From an uncultured Acetatifactor sp. (lineage in GTDB: Bacteria > Bacillota > Clostridia > Lachnospirales > Lachnospiraceae), in assembly GCA_947627535.1 (NCBI GenBank), contig CANQWM010000003.1, forward strand, positions 86,233-150,232: a DNA stretch of 64,000 nucleotides, in the 5' to 3' direction. Below the pieces are notes generated by a model that saw nothing but the letters and a program-made list of their open reading frames with translations, searched no databases and was not told where the DNA came from. Made by a program: the position numbers and the translations under genes. The first letter of the stretch is position 1. Each line of letters opens with the position of its first letter. Positions 1 through 9,289 of this stretch are shown in pieces.

Positions 1-627
1 GTTAAAACGCTGCAGAGCGTTTCCGGCCGTTCCAAAGCCGGAATCGATGTCTCAAAGTGGAATGGGGATATCGATTGGGACAAGGTGCGCGGCGCCGGTG
101 TGGAATTTGCCATTGTCCGGGCAGGATACCGGGGCTCGGTGACAGGAAGCCTGGTGGAGGATCCGCGCTTTGCGGAGAATATGAAGGGAGCTTCCGCAAG
201 CGGCGTACCTGTAGGCGTTTATTTCTTTACCCAGGCTGTAAACGAGGTGGAGGCGGTGGAAGAGGCGTCCGCAGTGATCCGCCTGGTGCGGGAATATGAT
301 CTGGAATATCCTGTTTTCATTGACACGGAAGGCGCCGGGGGCAAGGGCCGGGCAGACGGTCTGGATCCTGAAACGAGAACGCTGGTCTGCGAGGCTTTTT
401 GCCAGACTGTGGAAAACGCCGGTTATACCGCCGGAATCTATGCCAGCCGCAGCTGGTTTAACAACAACCTGTATATGGACAGGCTGGACAGATACTTTAT
501 CTGGCTGGCGGAATACCGCAGCACACCGCTTTATCAGGGGTATTACCAGATGTGGCAGCACACTTCCAGGGGACGGATCGACGGGATCGAAGGAAATGTG
601 GATATGAATATTTACTATGGACAGTAA
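1..627 (+). CDS. GH25-family lysozyme, C-terminal part (5' end outside window)
   Basis: The reading frame is open from the first base, so the start lies upstream; 208 residues are visible. The sequence GIDVSKWNGDIDW near visible residue 14 and the FIDTE stretch near residue 108 match the beta strands that carry the acidic catalytic residues of glycoside hydrolase family 25 (Cellosyl/Lyc muramidases), which cut MurNAc-GlcNAc bonds in peptidoglycan. The C-terminal part (MWQHTSRGRIDGIEGNVDMN) is the usual family ending. It stands just ahead of a surface-glycan locus, which fits a wall-remodelling role. Secretion signals or wall-binding repeats, if any, would be in the missing N-terminus. Confidence 0.9.
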   Translation, partial: VKTLQSVSGRSKAGIDVSKWNGDIDWDKVRGAGVEFAIVRAGYRGSVTGSLVEDPRFAENMKGASASGVPVGVYFFTQAVNEVEAVEEASAVIRLVREYDLEYPVFIDTEGAGGKGRADGLDPETRTLVCEAFCQTVENAGYTAGIYASRSWFNNNLYMDRLDRYFIWLAEYRSTPLYQGYYQMWQHTSRGRIDGIEGNVDMNIYYGQ

Positions 628-673
628 AAGGACCTGCCGTGGTCCTGCCAGAAATAACAGAAGGAGTCAGAAA

Positions 674-1225
674 ATGGGAAAAATAACTGTGGAGACATGC
701 GAAATCGAAGGCTTAAAGATCATTACTCCTGTTGTACACGGGGACGAGAGGGGATACTTCTATGAATCCTATCACTATGAGGCTTACAAGGAAGCGGGTA
801 TTCCGGATGTTTTCGTGCAGGACAATCAGTCTTCGGGAAGAAGGGGTGTGCTCAGGGGGCTGCATTTTCAGATCGAGCATCCTCAGGCAAAGCTGGTCAG
901 AGTGATCCGGGGTGAGGTGTTTGATGTGGCGGTGGATCTGCGGAAGGGGTCCGCAACGTACGGGAAATGGCACGGCGTACTTCTGACGGAGGAAAACAAA
1001 AAGCAGTTTTATGTTCCGGAGCATTTTGCGCACGGCTATCTTGTGCTCTCTGACTATGCGGAGTTTTGCTATAAATGTACGGACTTTTATCATCCGGGCG
1101 ACGAGGGCGGCATCGTCTATAACGATCCCAAGATAGGCATAGAGTGGCCTATACCGGAGGGGATGGAGCTGATCGTTTTAGAGAGAGACAGAAACTGGGG
1201 CGGTCTTGGCGCGGCGGAAAGGTAA
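674..1225 (+). CDS. rfbC: dTDP-4-dehydrorhamnose 3,5-epimerase
   Basis: RmlC/RfbC converts dTDP-4-keto-6-deoxyglucose to dTDP-4-keto-rhamnose, the third step of dTDP-L-rhamnose synthesis. The 183-residue product has the normal family length. DERGYF (residues 24-29), RGLHFQ with catalytic-type His64, the AHGY motif with His120 and the following CYKCTDFY aromatic segment are all present. The ATG at 674 is chosen because AAGGAG ends seven bases before it; an in-frame start at 617 would overlap the lysozyme gene. The other rml genes are not in the window. It suggests that the polysaccharide made by the following genes contains rhamnose. Confidence 0.95.
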   Translation: MGKITVETCEIEGLKIITPVVHGDERGYFYESYHYEAYKEAGIPDVFVQDNQSSGRRGVLRGLHFQIEHPQAKLVRVIRGEVFDVAVDLRKGSATYGKWHGVLLTEENKKQFYVPEHFAHGYLVLSDYAEFCYKCTDFYHPGDEGGIVYNDPKIGIEWPIPEGMELIVLERDRNWGGLGAAER

Positions 1226-1232
1226 CGGACGA

Positions 1233-2213
1233 ATGAAGACAGGAAAAAAGGCGGGGATCACTGTATTCTGTCTGGTTGGATTTTTTATGGCGGCAGTTAT
1301 AGTGCTCCACCAGAACCGGGGGCCGGCAGCCGATCCCCGGGAAGAGCTTTTAAAGAAGATCCTTTCCTGCGTGGTGATCCTGATCTCCTGCATTATTTTT
1401 GCGAAGGGATACGATAAATTTACCACGCTTCCGGTGGAATTGTATCAGAGCAGACACCTGATCTGGAAGCTGGCCAGGAATGATTTTAAAAAGCGGTATG
1501 CGGGTTCTTATATGGGCGCTGTGTGGGCCATGGTTCAGCCGGTTGTCACGGTGGCGATGTATTATGTGGTTTTTGAGGTGGTCATGCCGGGAACGTCAAG
1601 GACGCAGGAAGCGCCTTTTGTATTGTTTCTGACGGCGGGGCTGGTGCCCTGGTTCTTTTTTAACGAGGCTTGGAACAATGGGACCAACGCGCTGCGGGAG
1701 TATGATTATCTGGTGAAAAAGGTGGTTTTTAAGATCAGTATCCTTCCGGTCATAAAGGTGATTGCAGCCACCTTTATCCACGCCTTTTTTGTTGTTGTTC
1801 TTTTGATCGTGGCGGCGCTGTACGGTTATTATCCTACTGTGTATACGCTGCAGATTTTCTATTACAGCGCATGTCTCTTTGTTTTTGTTCTTGCATTGAG
1901 CTATACCACCTGTGCCGTTGTGGTATTTTTTAAGGATCTGTCTCAGATCATTTCGATCATCCTGCAGATCGGGATCTGGGCGACGCCCATTCTGTGGGAT
2001 ATCAACAGCCTGCCTTCAAGATGGGTGCCCATTGTGAAGATAAATCCCCTTGTCTACATTGTTGAGGGGTATAGGAGCGCGGTCTACCGGCAGGAGTGGT
2101 TTTTTCAGGATTTCTTTTCAACAATGTATTTCTGGATCGCCACGGTGGTGCTGTTCGGAATCGGTGCGGCTATATTCAAGCGGCTGAAGGTACATTTTGC
2201 GGATGTGCTGTAA
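1233..2213 (+). CDS. Wzm-like polysaccharide ABC transporter permease
   Basis: This is the membrane subunit of an ABC-2-type exporter for lipid-linked polysaccharide (Wzm/TagG family). The typical opening of the family, LIWKLARNDFKKRYAGSYMG, appears only after about 75 residues. Ahead of it are two extra hydrophobic segments, which is longer than usual. Six family-type membrane segments follow, including the conserved WATPILWDI region near the C-terminus. The partner ATPase lies two genes downstream (3834), split from it by a membrane protein gene. ATG 1233 is preferred over the TTG at 1206, which would overlap rfbC. It should work in the cytoplasmic membrane with the Wzt-like ATPase. Confidence 0.88.
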   Translation: MKTGKKAGITVFCLVGFFMAAVIVLHQNRGPAADPREELLKKILSCVVILISCIIFAKGYDKFTTLPVELYQSRHLIWKLARNDFKKRYAGSYMGAVWAMVQPVVTVAMYYVVFEVVMPGTSRTQEAPFVLFLTAGLVPWFFFNEAWNNGTNALREYDYLVKKVVFKISILPVIKVIAATFIHAFFVVVLLIVAALYGYYPTVYTLQIFYYSACLFVFVLALSYTTCAVVVFFKDLSQIISIILQIGIWATPILWDINSLPSRWVPIVKINPLVYIVEGYRSAVYRQEWFFQDFFSTMYFWIATVVLFGIGAAIFKRLKVHFADVL

Positions 2214-2277
2214 AACGGAGGGCGCAGGGGACCGGAGTCGATTGATATCATTATATAATATTATAAGGAAAAAGCAG

Positions 2278-3816
2278 ATGAAAAAATTGTGGGAAAAGGT
2301 GAAAAAGGTAATATTATGGAAACCGGATATGCGGCTGGTGGCTGTGCTGGCGGTGGCGGCGCTGCTGCTTTTGCTGATACCTTTGCTGCGGATGACTATT
2401 TACACGATTCCCTGGTACGACGATTACGGTTATGCTTCCAGCGTGAAAAATTTTCTGGCGCTGGACTATACTTTGGCCAATGCGTGGAAGGGAGCGCTAT
2501 ATTGTGTAAAAACACAGTGGTATGCGTGGCAGGGAACTTTTTCCTCCTGTTTTTTTATGGCAGTTGCGCCCTTGGCATGGAAGGAATCCTGTTATTTTTT
2601 AGGACCGCTGTTTTTGATCTGCATTCTGGCCGCGGCGGCTTTTGTGCTGAGCTGGACATGTCTGCGCAGGGTGCTTGAGGCGGATGCCCCTTCCAGTGTT
2701 ATATTGTCTGCAGCCGCAGCCGCCATTCTGGTGGAATTTATTCACAGCGACAGAGCGGGATTTTATTGGTATAACTCCGGCATTCATTATGTGGGAATGC
2801 ATGCAATGCTGATGCTGACCACGGCGGTCTGGATTCGGCTTCTGACCGGGAAGGGAAAGGTGACCACGGTATTTTTATCGCTGCTGGCGGTTTTGGGAGC
2901 CAGTATAGGCGGCGGCGCCAACTATGTGACGGCGCTGCAGGGGCTTGTTCTGATTGTAAGCTTCATCCTATTGGGGATTTTGCTCCGCCGTCTGAGAACG
3001 CTGCTTTTACTGCCGTCTCTTGCGGTATACGCATTTGCGTTTTATAAAAATGTTTCGGCTCCCGGCAACAATGTGAGGCAGGCATTATTTACCGGGCTGG
3101 GGCCGGCGGCGTCCATTGGACAGTCTTTTCTGGCGGCGTTGCGCAATATGTGGAAATTTACGGGGATCAGGACAGTGCTGCTTCTGATCCTGCTAGTACC
3201 GGTTATTTGGAGGGTAGTGAAAAGAGCTTCCTGTAAATTTTCCTGCCCCGGGCTGGTCCTGCTTTGGTCCTTTTGTTTTTACGCAACCGGTTTTACGCCC
3301 AGCTTTTATGCCATGGGGCATGAGGGACTTGGCAGAACGCTGAATGCGGTAAAGATTACATGGCAGATTCTGCTGCTCCTCAATATGGTATATTGGCTGG
3401 GATGGCTGCAGAATCAGACCCGCAGGGAAGGCAGAATAGCGGCGGCGGCCAGGCTGTTGAAAAAACGATTTGGGGGATTGGGAGAAGGAATCCCTCTGGT
3501 ACATTATCTGCTGATAGCCGCGTTATCGCTGCTGGTGTTTCATCTGGATTTCTATCAGGCAGGAGACTATTCATCGTTCTGTGCGTATCACTTTGTCCAT
3601 ACGGGTGAGGCAAACGAGTTCCATAAGGAGTACCTGAAGCGGGTGGAAATGATCAAAAATGGCGGCAGCGTGGTGGAAGTCCCACCTTATCATTTCATAC
3701 CATCGCCGATCTTTATAGGTGAGTTGTCTACGGATCCCAATAATGAAGCGAATCGGTTTATGGCGGACTGGTATGGAAAAGAAGCTATTATGTGCGAAGA
3801 AAAAGAGACACAGTGA
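2278..3816 (+). CDS. Polytopic membrane protein, DUF6056-like
   Basis: A 512-residue protein with a basic N-terminus and about ten hydrophobic segments. After the first membrane segment there is an extracytoplasmic IPWYDDYGYASSVKNF stretch, an arrangement seen in DUF6056/GT-C-like membrane proteins of glycan loci. I recognise no defined catalytic motif. Position between the permease and ATPase of a polysaccharide exporter suggests a role in glycan modification or lipid-linked sugar transfer, but that is inference. The ATG at 2278 follows an AAGGAA site in an AT-rich gap; an upstream in-frame ATG at 2197 would overlap the permease gene. Confidence 0.7.
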   Translation: MKKLWEKVKKVILWKPDMRLVAVLAVAALLLLLIPLLRMTIYTIPWYDDYGYASSVKNFLALDYTLANAWKGALYCVKTQWYAWQGTFSSCFFMAVAPLAWKESCYFLGPLFLICILAAAAFVLSWTCLRRVLEADAPSSVILSAAAAAILVEFIHSDRAGFYWYNSGIHYVGMHAMLMLTTAVWIRLLTGKGKVTTVFLSLLAVLGASIGGGANYVTALQGLVLIVSFILLGILLRRLRTLLLLPSLAVYAFAFYKNVSAPGNNVRQALFTGLGPAASIGQSFLAALRNMWKFTGIRTVLLLILLVPVIWRVVKRASCKFSCPGLVLLWSFCFYATGFTPSFYAMGHEGLGRTLNAVKITWQILLLLNMVYWLGWLQNQTRREGRIAAAARLLKKRFGGLGEGIPLVHYLLIAALSLLVFHLDFYQAGDYSSFCAYHFVHTGEANEFHKEYLKRVEMIKNGGSVVEVPPYHFIPSPIFIGELSTDPNNEANRFMADWYGKEAIMCEEKETQ

Positions 3817-3833
3817 CAGGATGATAAAAAAGC

Positions 3834-5195
3834 ATGGAAGAAGAGCGAATCAGGGTACAGGAAGTTGCCATTCCTGCCATTGAAATATCGGATGTTGTTA
3901 AAATATATAAACTGTATGACTGTCTGCGGGACCGCGTGAAGGATGCCTTTGGGATTGGGGGAAAAAAGTACAGAATCCATTATGCGTTAAACGGGGTCAG
4001 TCTGAAGATCTATCAGGGAGAGACCGTTGGAATCATCGGTACAAACGGTTCCGGAAAGTCTACCATTTTAAAGATCATAACCGGTGTGCTTCACCCTACC
4101 TCAGGGGAGGTGCATGTAAACGGCCGCATATCCGCTCTGCTGGAGCTTGGGGCGGGATTCAATCAGGAGTATAACGGGATTGAGAATGTTTATCTCAACG
4201 GCACCATGATGGGATTTTCCGAGAAGGAGATCGATGAAAAGCTGCCTGCCATTTTGGAGTTTGCAGACATCGGGGACTATGTGTACCAGCCGGTAAAAAC
4301 TTATTCCAGCGGTATGTTTGTACGGCTGGCGTTTGCCGTCGCTATCAATATTGAGCCGGAAATTCTGATTGTGGATGAGGCACTTTCCGTGGGGGACGTA
4401 TTTTTTCAGGCCAAGTGTTATCATAAGTTTGAGGAGTTCAAACAGCAGGGAAAGACCATCGTGTTTGTGAGCCATGACCTAAGCAGCATCAGCAGGTACT
4501 GTGACAGAGTGTTTCTACTGAATCGGGGGACACTGTTGGGTGAGGGAAAGCCCAAAGCGATGATTGACGCTTATAAGCGGGTGCTGGTGGGACAATATGA
4601 TTTTTCGGAACAGAATCAGGATCCGCTTCTGAACGATAAAGAGGTGTTGAAAGCGGCTGCAGGGGCTGCGGGAAGAGAAACGGATGGGGATGCGGAAAGC
4701 GGCCCGGCCGGTTCTGAAGTGAATCCCAAGGCTTTGGAATACGGCACCGGACAGGCCTCAATCAGCGGGTATTATGTGACGGATGACAGAGGCGTCCGCA
4801 CGGCGGCGGTGATGAAGGGCAGCGTGTTTACACTTCATTTAAAGGTGAAATTCTATGATTATATACCGGCCCCCATCTTTGCCTTTTCCTTTAAGAATGT
4901 GATGGGAACGGAGATCACAGGCACGAACACGGCGATCGAGAAGGCTTTTCTGGGAAGCGTGGAACCGGGAGACGAAAAGGAGATCACTTTTACCCAGAGG
5001 ATGAATCTCCAGGGCGGAGAATATCTGCTGTCCTTTGGGGTGACCGGATACCGGAACGAGGTGTTTGAGGTGTACCATAGGCTGTATGACGCGCTGAATA
5101 TTACTGTGATCTCGGACAAGAATACGGTGGGATTTTATGATATGGATTCCCGGGTCACCGTGACAGATGTGAAGCACACAGAAAATAACGGCTGA
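3834..5195 (+). CDS. Wzt-like polysaccharide ABC transporter ATPase with glycan-binding C-terminal domain
   Basis: This ATPase energises export of lipid-linked glycan with the Wzm-like permease. Walker A is GTNGSGKST (69-77), the signature is YSSGM (157-161), Walker B is ILIVDEAL (177-184) and the H-loop is His214. After the nucleotide-binding domain (to about 245) and a linker, residues about 300-453 form a beta-rich domain like the C-terminal carbohydrate-binding domain of Wzt, which in Gram-negative O-antigen systems reads the capped non-reducing end of the chain. The next gene encodes a methyltransferase-kinase-like protein, the type of enzyme that makes such caps. This pairing makes a cap-dependent export mechanism plausible. 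Confidence 0.92.
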   Translation: MEEERIRVQEVAIPAIEISDVVKIYKLYDCLRDRVKDAFGIGGKKYRIHYALNGVSLKIYQGETVGIIGTNGSGKSTILKIITGVLHPTSGEVHVNGRISALLELGAGFNQEYNGIENVYLNGTMMGFSEKEIDEKLPAILEFADIGDYVYQPVKTYSSGMFVRLAFAVAINIEPEILIVDEALSVGDVFFQAKCYHKFEEFKQQGKTIVFVSHDLSSISRYCDRVFLLNRGTLLGEGKPKAMIDAYKRVLVGQYDFSEQNQDPLLNDKEVLKAAAGAAGRETDGDAESGPAGSEVNPKALEYGTGQASISGYYVTDDRGVRTAAVMKGSVFTLHLKVKFYDYIPAPIFAFSFKNVMGTEITGTNTAIEKAFLGSVEPGDEKEITFTQRMNLQGGEYLLSFGVTGYRNEVFEVYHRLYDALNITVISDKNTVGFYDMDSRVTVTDVKHTENNG

Positions 5196-5236
5196 GCCGG
5201 AGCGCCGCGCCAAAGGAAAGAGGGGGCAGAGAACCT

Positions 5237-7324
5237 ATGACAGAGGAAATCGGGAAGGTCAGGCTGGACTACAGCAGGTATCCCGGCGAGGATCTTTACT
5301 GTGACGGCCGGGTGGAAGATGAAATCCTGGAGATCGTGAAGTCACTGTCGCCGGTAGAATACGCCGGCGTGATTGCGGAACGGAAAAGCTGGCCCATCCT
5401 TTATCATCTGTCCGGACTGCGGGAAAACATTGTGGATTGGATTCCCATGAGGCGGACGGATAAGGTGCTGGAAGTGGGGAGCGGCTGCGGCGCAATAACC
5501 GGAGCGCTGGCACGAAAGGCAGGCAGTGTCACCTGTGTTGATCTGTCCAAAAAGAGGAGCCTGATCAATGCGTACCGGCACAGTGAATGCCAGAACGTGA
5601 CCATCCGGGTAGGAAATTTCAGGGATATTGAACCGGATCTTCGCGATGATTTCGACTATATATGCCTGATCGGAGCCTTTGAGTACGGGCAGGGCTATAT
5701 GGATGGGGACAGGCCCTATGAGACCTTCCTGGAGCTTTTGAAACGGCATCTGGCGCCAAACGGCAGGATCGTTATTGCCATTGAGAACAAATATGGACTC
5801 AAGTATTTTGCCGGCTGCAGGGAGGACCATCTGGGCCGGTATTTCGGCGGTATCGAAGACTACCCGGACGGCGGCACGGCCAGAACGTTTTCCCGCGCAG
5901 GATTGGAACGGATATTCCGGGAATGCGGTATGGAAAAATACAGCTTCTACTATCCCTATCCGGATTATAAATTCATGACGGCGCTGTATTCCGACAGATA
6001 TCTGCCCGGCAAGGGAGAACTTTCAAATAACATCCGTAATTTTGACAGTGACCGGATGGTGCTCTTTGATGAAAAACGAGCCTTTGACGGCATTGTCAGA
6101 GAAGGTCTGTTCCCTGTGTTCGCAAATTCCTATGTGGCTGTTCTGGGGGAGGACTTTGCGCTGGATTTCGTGAAATACTCCAATGACAGGGCGCCGGAGT
6201 ATCGGATAAAGACAGTGATTTCGGGAACCCGTCAGGAGAACCCTTTTGTGCGCAAGTACCCGCTGGGCTCTGAGGCGGAGGAGCATGTGCGCGGCATGAA
6301 GCTGGCTTATGAGCAGCTGACCAGGCGGTATAAGGGGGGAAATCTCCGGATCAATCCCTGTACGCTTGAGGAGGGGCCGGATGGCGTATGCGCCTGTTTC
6401 CCTTTTGAGAAAGGGCGGCCCCTGTCAGAGCTGATGGACCAATGTCTGGACAGGCAGGACGCAGACGGTTACCAGAGACTTTTTGACAGATACGTGGAGC
6501 TTGTGGGATATGGCGGGGAAGCGGAAACGGCGGATTTTGACCCGGTATTTTCCAATATACTGGTGGATGGGGATACCTGGACGCTGATTGACTATGAGTG
6601 GACCTTCGGCAGACAGATTCCCGTGAAGGAACTGGCTTTCCGGGCAGTATACTGTTATCTTCTGGAGGATGAGAAGAGAAACCGTCTGGAGCTGGACAAA
6701 ATCCTGGAGAAGCTGAACATTAGTCTCCGGGAGGCGGAGGAGTACAGGCGTCAGGAGGCGCAGTTCCAGCAGTTCGTGACAGGAAAGGAACTGTCCATGG
6801 CGCAGCTTCGGGAGCTGTTTGGTCAGGACGTGCTGTACCCTGAAAAGTGGATTGACAGGTTCAGGGAGACCGAGAGCACGATGCGGATCCAGATCTACCA
6901 GGATACCGGAAGCGGATTTCGGGAAGAAGAGTCTGAGTTTTTGCAGGATGTGTGGACCAGCGGCAGGGAGGCGCAATTTTCGGTTCCGGTGAGCGGAGAT
7001 GTGCGGGCCATCCGCATAGATCCGGGCATGGAGCCCTGTGTCTGCAGGGTGCTGGAGCTGACATTCAACGGGGCACCGGTCTCTCTGGAGAAAAAGGGAA
7101 TTGTGACAACAAACGGGAAAAAACTGGAAGACGGCAGAAAGGCAGAAAACAGCACGTGTTATTTATTCGCTGCCCCGGATCCCAATATCAGGATTGACCT
7201 TTCTGCCTGTAATCCCGTGGGAAAGAATCAGCTGAGCGCCAGACTTGAGGTGGTGGTTCTGCCCCGGGAGATGGCAGCGGCGCTTGCCGGGCCTGAGAAG
7301 AGGGGATTTTGGAGATCCCTATAA
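5237..7324 (+). CDS. SAM methyltransferase fused to a kinase-like domain (WbdD-like)
   Basis: The N-terminal half is a class I SAM methyltransferase: VLEVGSGCGA (77-86) and VDLS (101-104) form the SAM site. The second half looks like a protein/APH-kinase fold: VRKYPL with Lys340 as the beta-3 lysine, a catalytic loop DPVFSN (Asp435 to Asn440, the kinase D-x4-N spacing) and a metal-binding LIDYEW with Asp452. A beta-rich tail follows. At 695 residues, with domain order methyltransferase then kinase and a position directly after a Wzt with glycan-binding domain, it resembles WbdD, which caps O9-type chains and stops their growth. The HRD histidine is replaced (DFD), so kinase activity is an inference. 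AGGAAAGAGG lies before the ATG. Confidence 0.82.
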   Translation: MTEEIGKVRLDYSRYPGEDLYCDGRVEDEILEIVKSLSPVEYAGVIAERKSWPILYHLSGLRENIVDWIPMRRTDKVLEVGSGCGAITGALARKAGSVTCVDLSKKRSLINAYRHSECQNVTIRVGNFRDIEPDLRDDFDYICLIGAFEYGQGYMDGDRPYETFLELLKRHLAPNGRIVIAIENKYGLKYFAGCREDHLGRYFGGIEDYPDGGTARTFSRAGLERIFRECGMEKYSFYYPYPDYKFMTALYSDRYLPGKGELSNNIRNFDSDRMVLFDEKRAFDGIVREGLFPVFANSYVAVLGEDFALDFVKYSNDRAPEYRIKTVISGTRQENPFVRKYPLGSEAEEHVRGMKLAYEQLTRRYKGGNLRINPCTLEEGPDGVCACFPFEKGRPLSELMDQCLDRQDADGYQRLFDRYVELVGYGGEAETADFDPVFSNILVDGDTWTLIDYEWTFGRQIPVKELAFRAVYCYLLEDEKRNRLELDKILEKLNISLREAEEYRRQEAQFQQFVTGKELSMAQLRELFGQDVLYPEKWIDRFRETESTMRIQIYQDTGSGFREEESEFLQDVWTSGREAQFSVPVSGDVRAIRIDPGMEPCVCRVLELTFNGAPVSLEKKGIVTTNGKKLEDGRKAENSTCYLFAAPDPNIRIDLSACNPVGKNQLSARLEVVVLPREMAAALAGPEKRGFWRSL

Positions 7325-7371
7325 GGGTATAAGGAAAGGGATGCGTTCTGCGTCGCTTTAAGGAGAGAGAG

Positions 7372-9264
7372 TTGCGGATCAAGAGTGTGCTGAAAGACCT
7401 TCTGACAGCGCGGCTGGACAGAGAATATGAAAAGAAGCTGCAGGGGAAGAAGATAGATTATGATTCCTGGATCAGGCAGAGGGAGAATGAAAACGCCGGA
7501 GAGCGTGAGGAGACGATTTCCACCGCTTCCGCTGGGGACAGCAGGATTCTTTTGATCCTTCAGGAGCGAGGGGAACTGGCGGAAGCGGCGGTCCAAAGAA
7601 TAGAGAGTTATTTCCGGCAGCATCCGGAGTGCGGGATTCTGTATGGGGATGAGGATGTGAAGGGACCTGACGGAATCCGAAGAACCCCCTGGTACAAGCC
7701 CTGCTGGTCTCCGGATCTGTATCGGGACTGCTATTATCCGGGCAGCGTGGTAGCAGTCAGAAAGGCTGCGGCGGAGGGATATTTTAAGACGGAAACCTCC
7801 CGGGACAGGATCCTGTTCCGGGAACCGGCGCAGATCCGGCGGGAGCTGGACGGAATACTGGAAGGAGCCGGTGGATTTGAAAAGAACTGCGGCTGTATTC
7901 AAAGACTTCCCGAGATCCTGTTTCATGTGGAGGAAGAGAGCGTCTGGGAGGAGTATCTGGATTCGCCTGCGGGGGAAAAACTGGAAGAGAAGATGACCGC
8001 GATGGAAAAGAATGCCGACGATAAGCTTCTGTCGGTGGTCATTCCTTCCAAAGACAATCCGGAGGTGCTTAAGAAGTGTCTTGCTTCTCTGAAAAGGGCC
8101 GCAGAAGGCCGCAGGATGGAAATCCTTGTGGTGGACAACGGCAGCAGCGACGGAAATCGGCAGGCTGTGGAGAAGCTTACCGGAGGATCGGGATATCTCT
8201 ACCGGCCCATGGAATTTAATTTCTCTGCCATGTGTAATCTGGGGGCGGAGCACGCGGAGGGAGAACTTCTGCTTTTTCTGAACGATGATGTGGAACTTGG
8301 TCCGGATGGCGGTCTGGACAGAATGTGTGCCAGGGCGGTTCTGCCCTATGTGGGCGCGGTAGGAATGAAGCTGCGCTATCCGGACGACCGGAAGCTCCAG
8401 CACGACGGGATCACCAGTCTGCCGGTGGGACCGGTGCACAAGCTGCAGTTTTTTGAAGATGACAAGAGTTATTATTTTGGCAGAAACAGATTTGACCATA
8501 ACTGTCTTGCCGTGACGGGGGCCTGCCTGATGGTGGAAAAGCGGAAATTTCAGGAGGCAGGCGGCCTTGATGCCAGACTGAAGGTGGCGTACAACGATGT
8601 GGATCTGGGGTTCCGGTTGTGGGAGGCAGGCTATCGGAATGTAGTGCTCAATCATTGCCGGGGCCTGCACTATGAGTCTCTCAGCCGCGGGAGCGATGAG
8701 ACATGGGAAAAGCAGAGAAGGCTGGAGGAAGAGAGGGAGCTGCTGTACAGTATGCACCCTGCGTTTCGCAGAGAAGATCCCTGCTATCCGGCACAGCTGA
8801 ATACGGAAGGGCTTGACAGCCGGATCCTGCCCGGTTATATTACCTCACGAAATACGCCGCAGCGTCCGGACTGGAGAACGGTTCCAAAAAGGCTGCGGGA
8901 ATATCGCCGGGATGATTGCCTGATGGTCCGGATAGAGACAACGGGGCCTGACTGGATCCAGGGATACAGTGTGGTCCTGGGAGATAATAACGCATGTTAT
9001 GATAAATACCTGATTTTGGAGGCCCTGGAACGGGAACAGGCGGGAAGAAGACGGGTCTGCATGAAGCTGGACGGCCAGTACAGAGACGACCTTGAGGAGA
9101 ATCTTCCGGATCAGAAAAATGTGGCAATGGGCGGATTTCGGGTGAGCAGAGAGGGCGAAAAGCTGGAGCCGGGGATTTACCGCATTGGCGTCATGGCGGT
9201 TCACCGGATGGGAGGCCTGAAGCTGTTTAACTGGTCGGGACAATGTCTGCGGAGTGGTCTGTGA
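7372..9264 (+). CDS. GT2-family glycosyltransferase with partial N-terminal GT-like region
   Basis: A complete GT-A domain begins at residue about 219 (LSVVIPSKDN) with VVDNGSSD at 253-260 and the metal-site region LFLNDDVEL at 301-309, followed by the GACLMV and LNDVDLGFRL-type acceptor-side motifs. Residues 58-200 resemble the second half of another GT2 domain (CGILYGDEDV...PWYKPCWSPDLY), but its nucleotide-binding start is missing. The protein therefore looks like a two-domain transferase whose first domain has decayed. The C-terminal 200 residues are a beta-rich region of unknown role. The TTG start at 7372 is supported by AAGGAGAG just upstream. It probably adds sugars, perhaps rhamnose, to the exported glycan. 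Confidence 0.85.
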   Translation: MRIKSVLKDLLTARLDREYEKKLQGKKIDYDSWIRQRENENAGEREETISTASAGDSRILLILQERGELAEAAVQRIESYFRQHPECGILYGDEDVKGPDGIRRTPWYKPCWSPDLYRDCYYPGSVVAVRKAAAEGYFKTETSRDRILFREPAQIRRELDGILEGAGGFEKNCGCIQRLPEILFHVEEESVWEEYLDSPAGEKLEEKMTAMEKNADDKLLSVVIPSKDNPEVLKKCLASLKRAAEGRRMEILVVDNGSSDGNRQAVEKLTGGSGYLYRPMEFNFSAMCNLGAEHAEGELLLFLNDDVELGPDGGLDRMCARAVLPYVGAVGMKLRYPDDRKLQHDGITSLPVGPVHKLQFFEDDKSYYFGRNRFDHNCLAVTGACLMVEKRKFQEAGGLDARLKVAYNDVDLGFRLWEAGYRNVVLNHCRGLHYESLSRGSDETWEKQRRLEEERELLYSMHPAFRREDPCYPAQLNTEGLDSRILPGYITSRNTPQRPDWRTVPKRLREYRRDDCLMVRIETTGPDWIQGYSVVLGDNNACYDKYLILEALEREQAGRRRVCMKLDGQYRDDLEENLPDQKNVAMGGFRVSREGEKLEPGIYRIGVMAVHRMGGLKLFNWSGQCLRSGL

Positions 9265-9289
9265 AACGATAGACCGGAAAGAAAGGACT

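Noticed and set aside
7228..8757. Long open frame (509 codons) on the minus strand
   Set aside because: It lies fully antisense to the glycosyltransferase gene at 7372, has a composition rich in His, Pro and Arg, and shows no domain motif. It is a by-product of GC-rich codon use.
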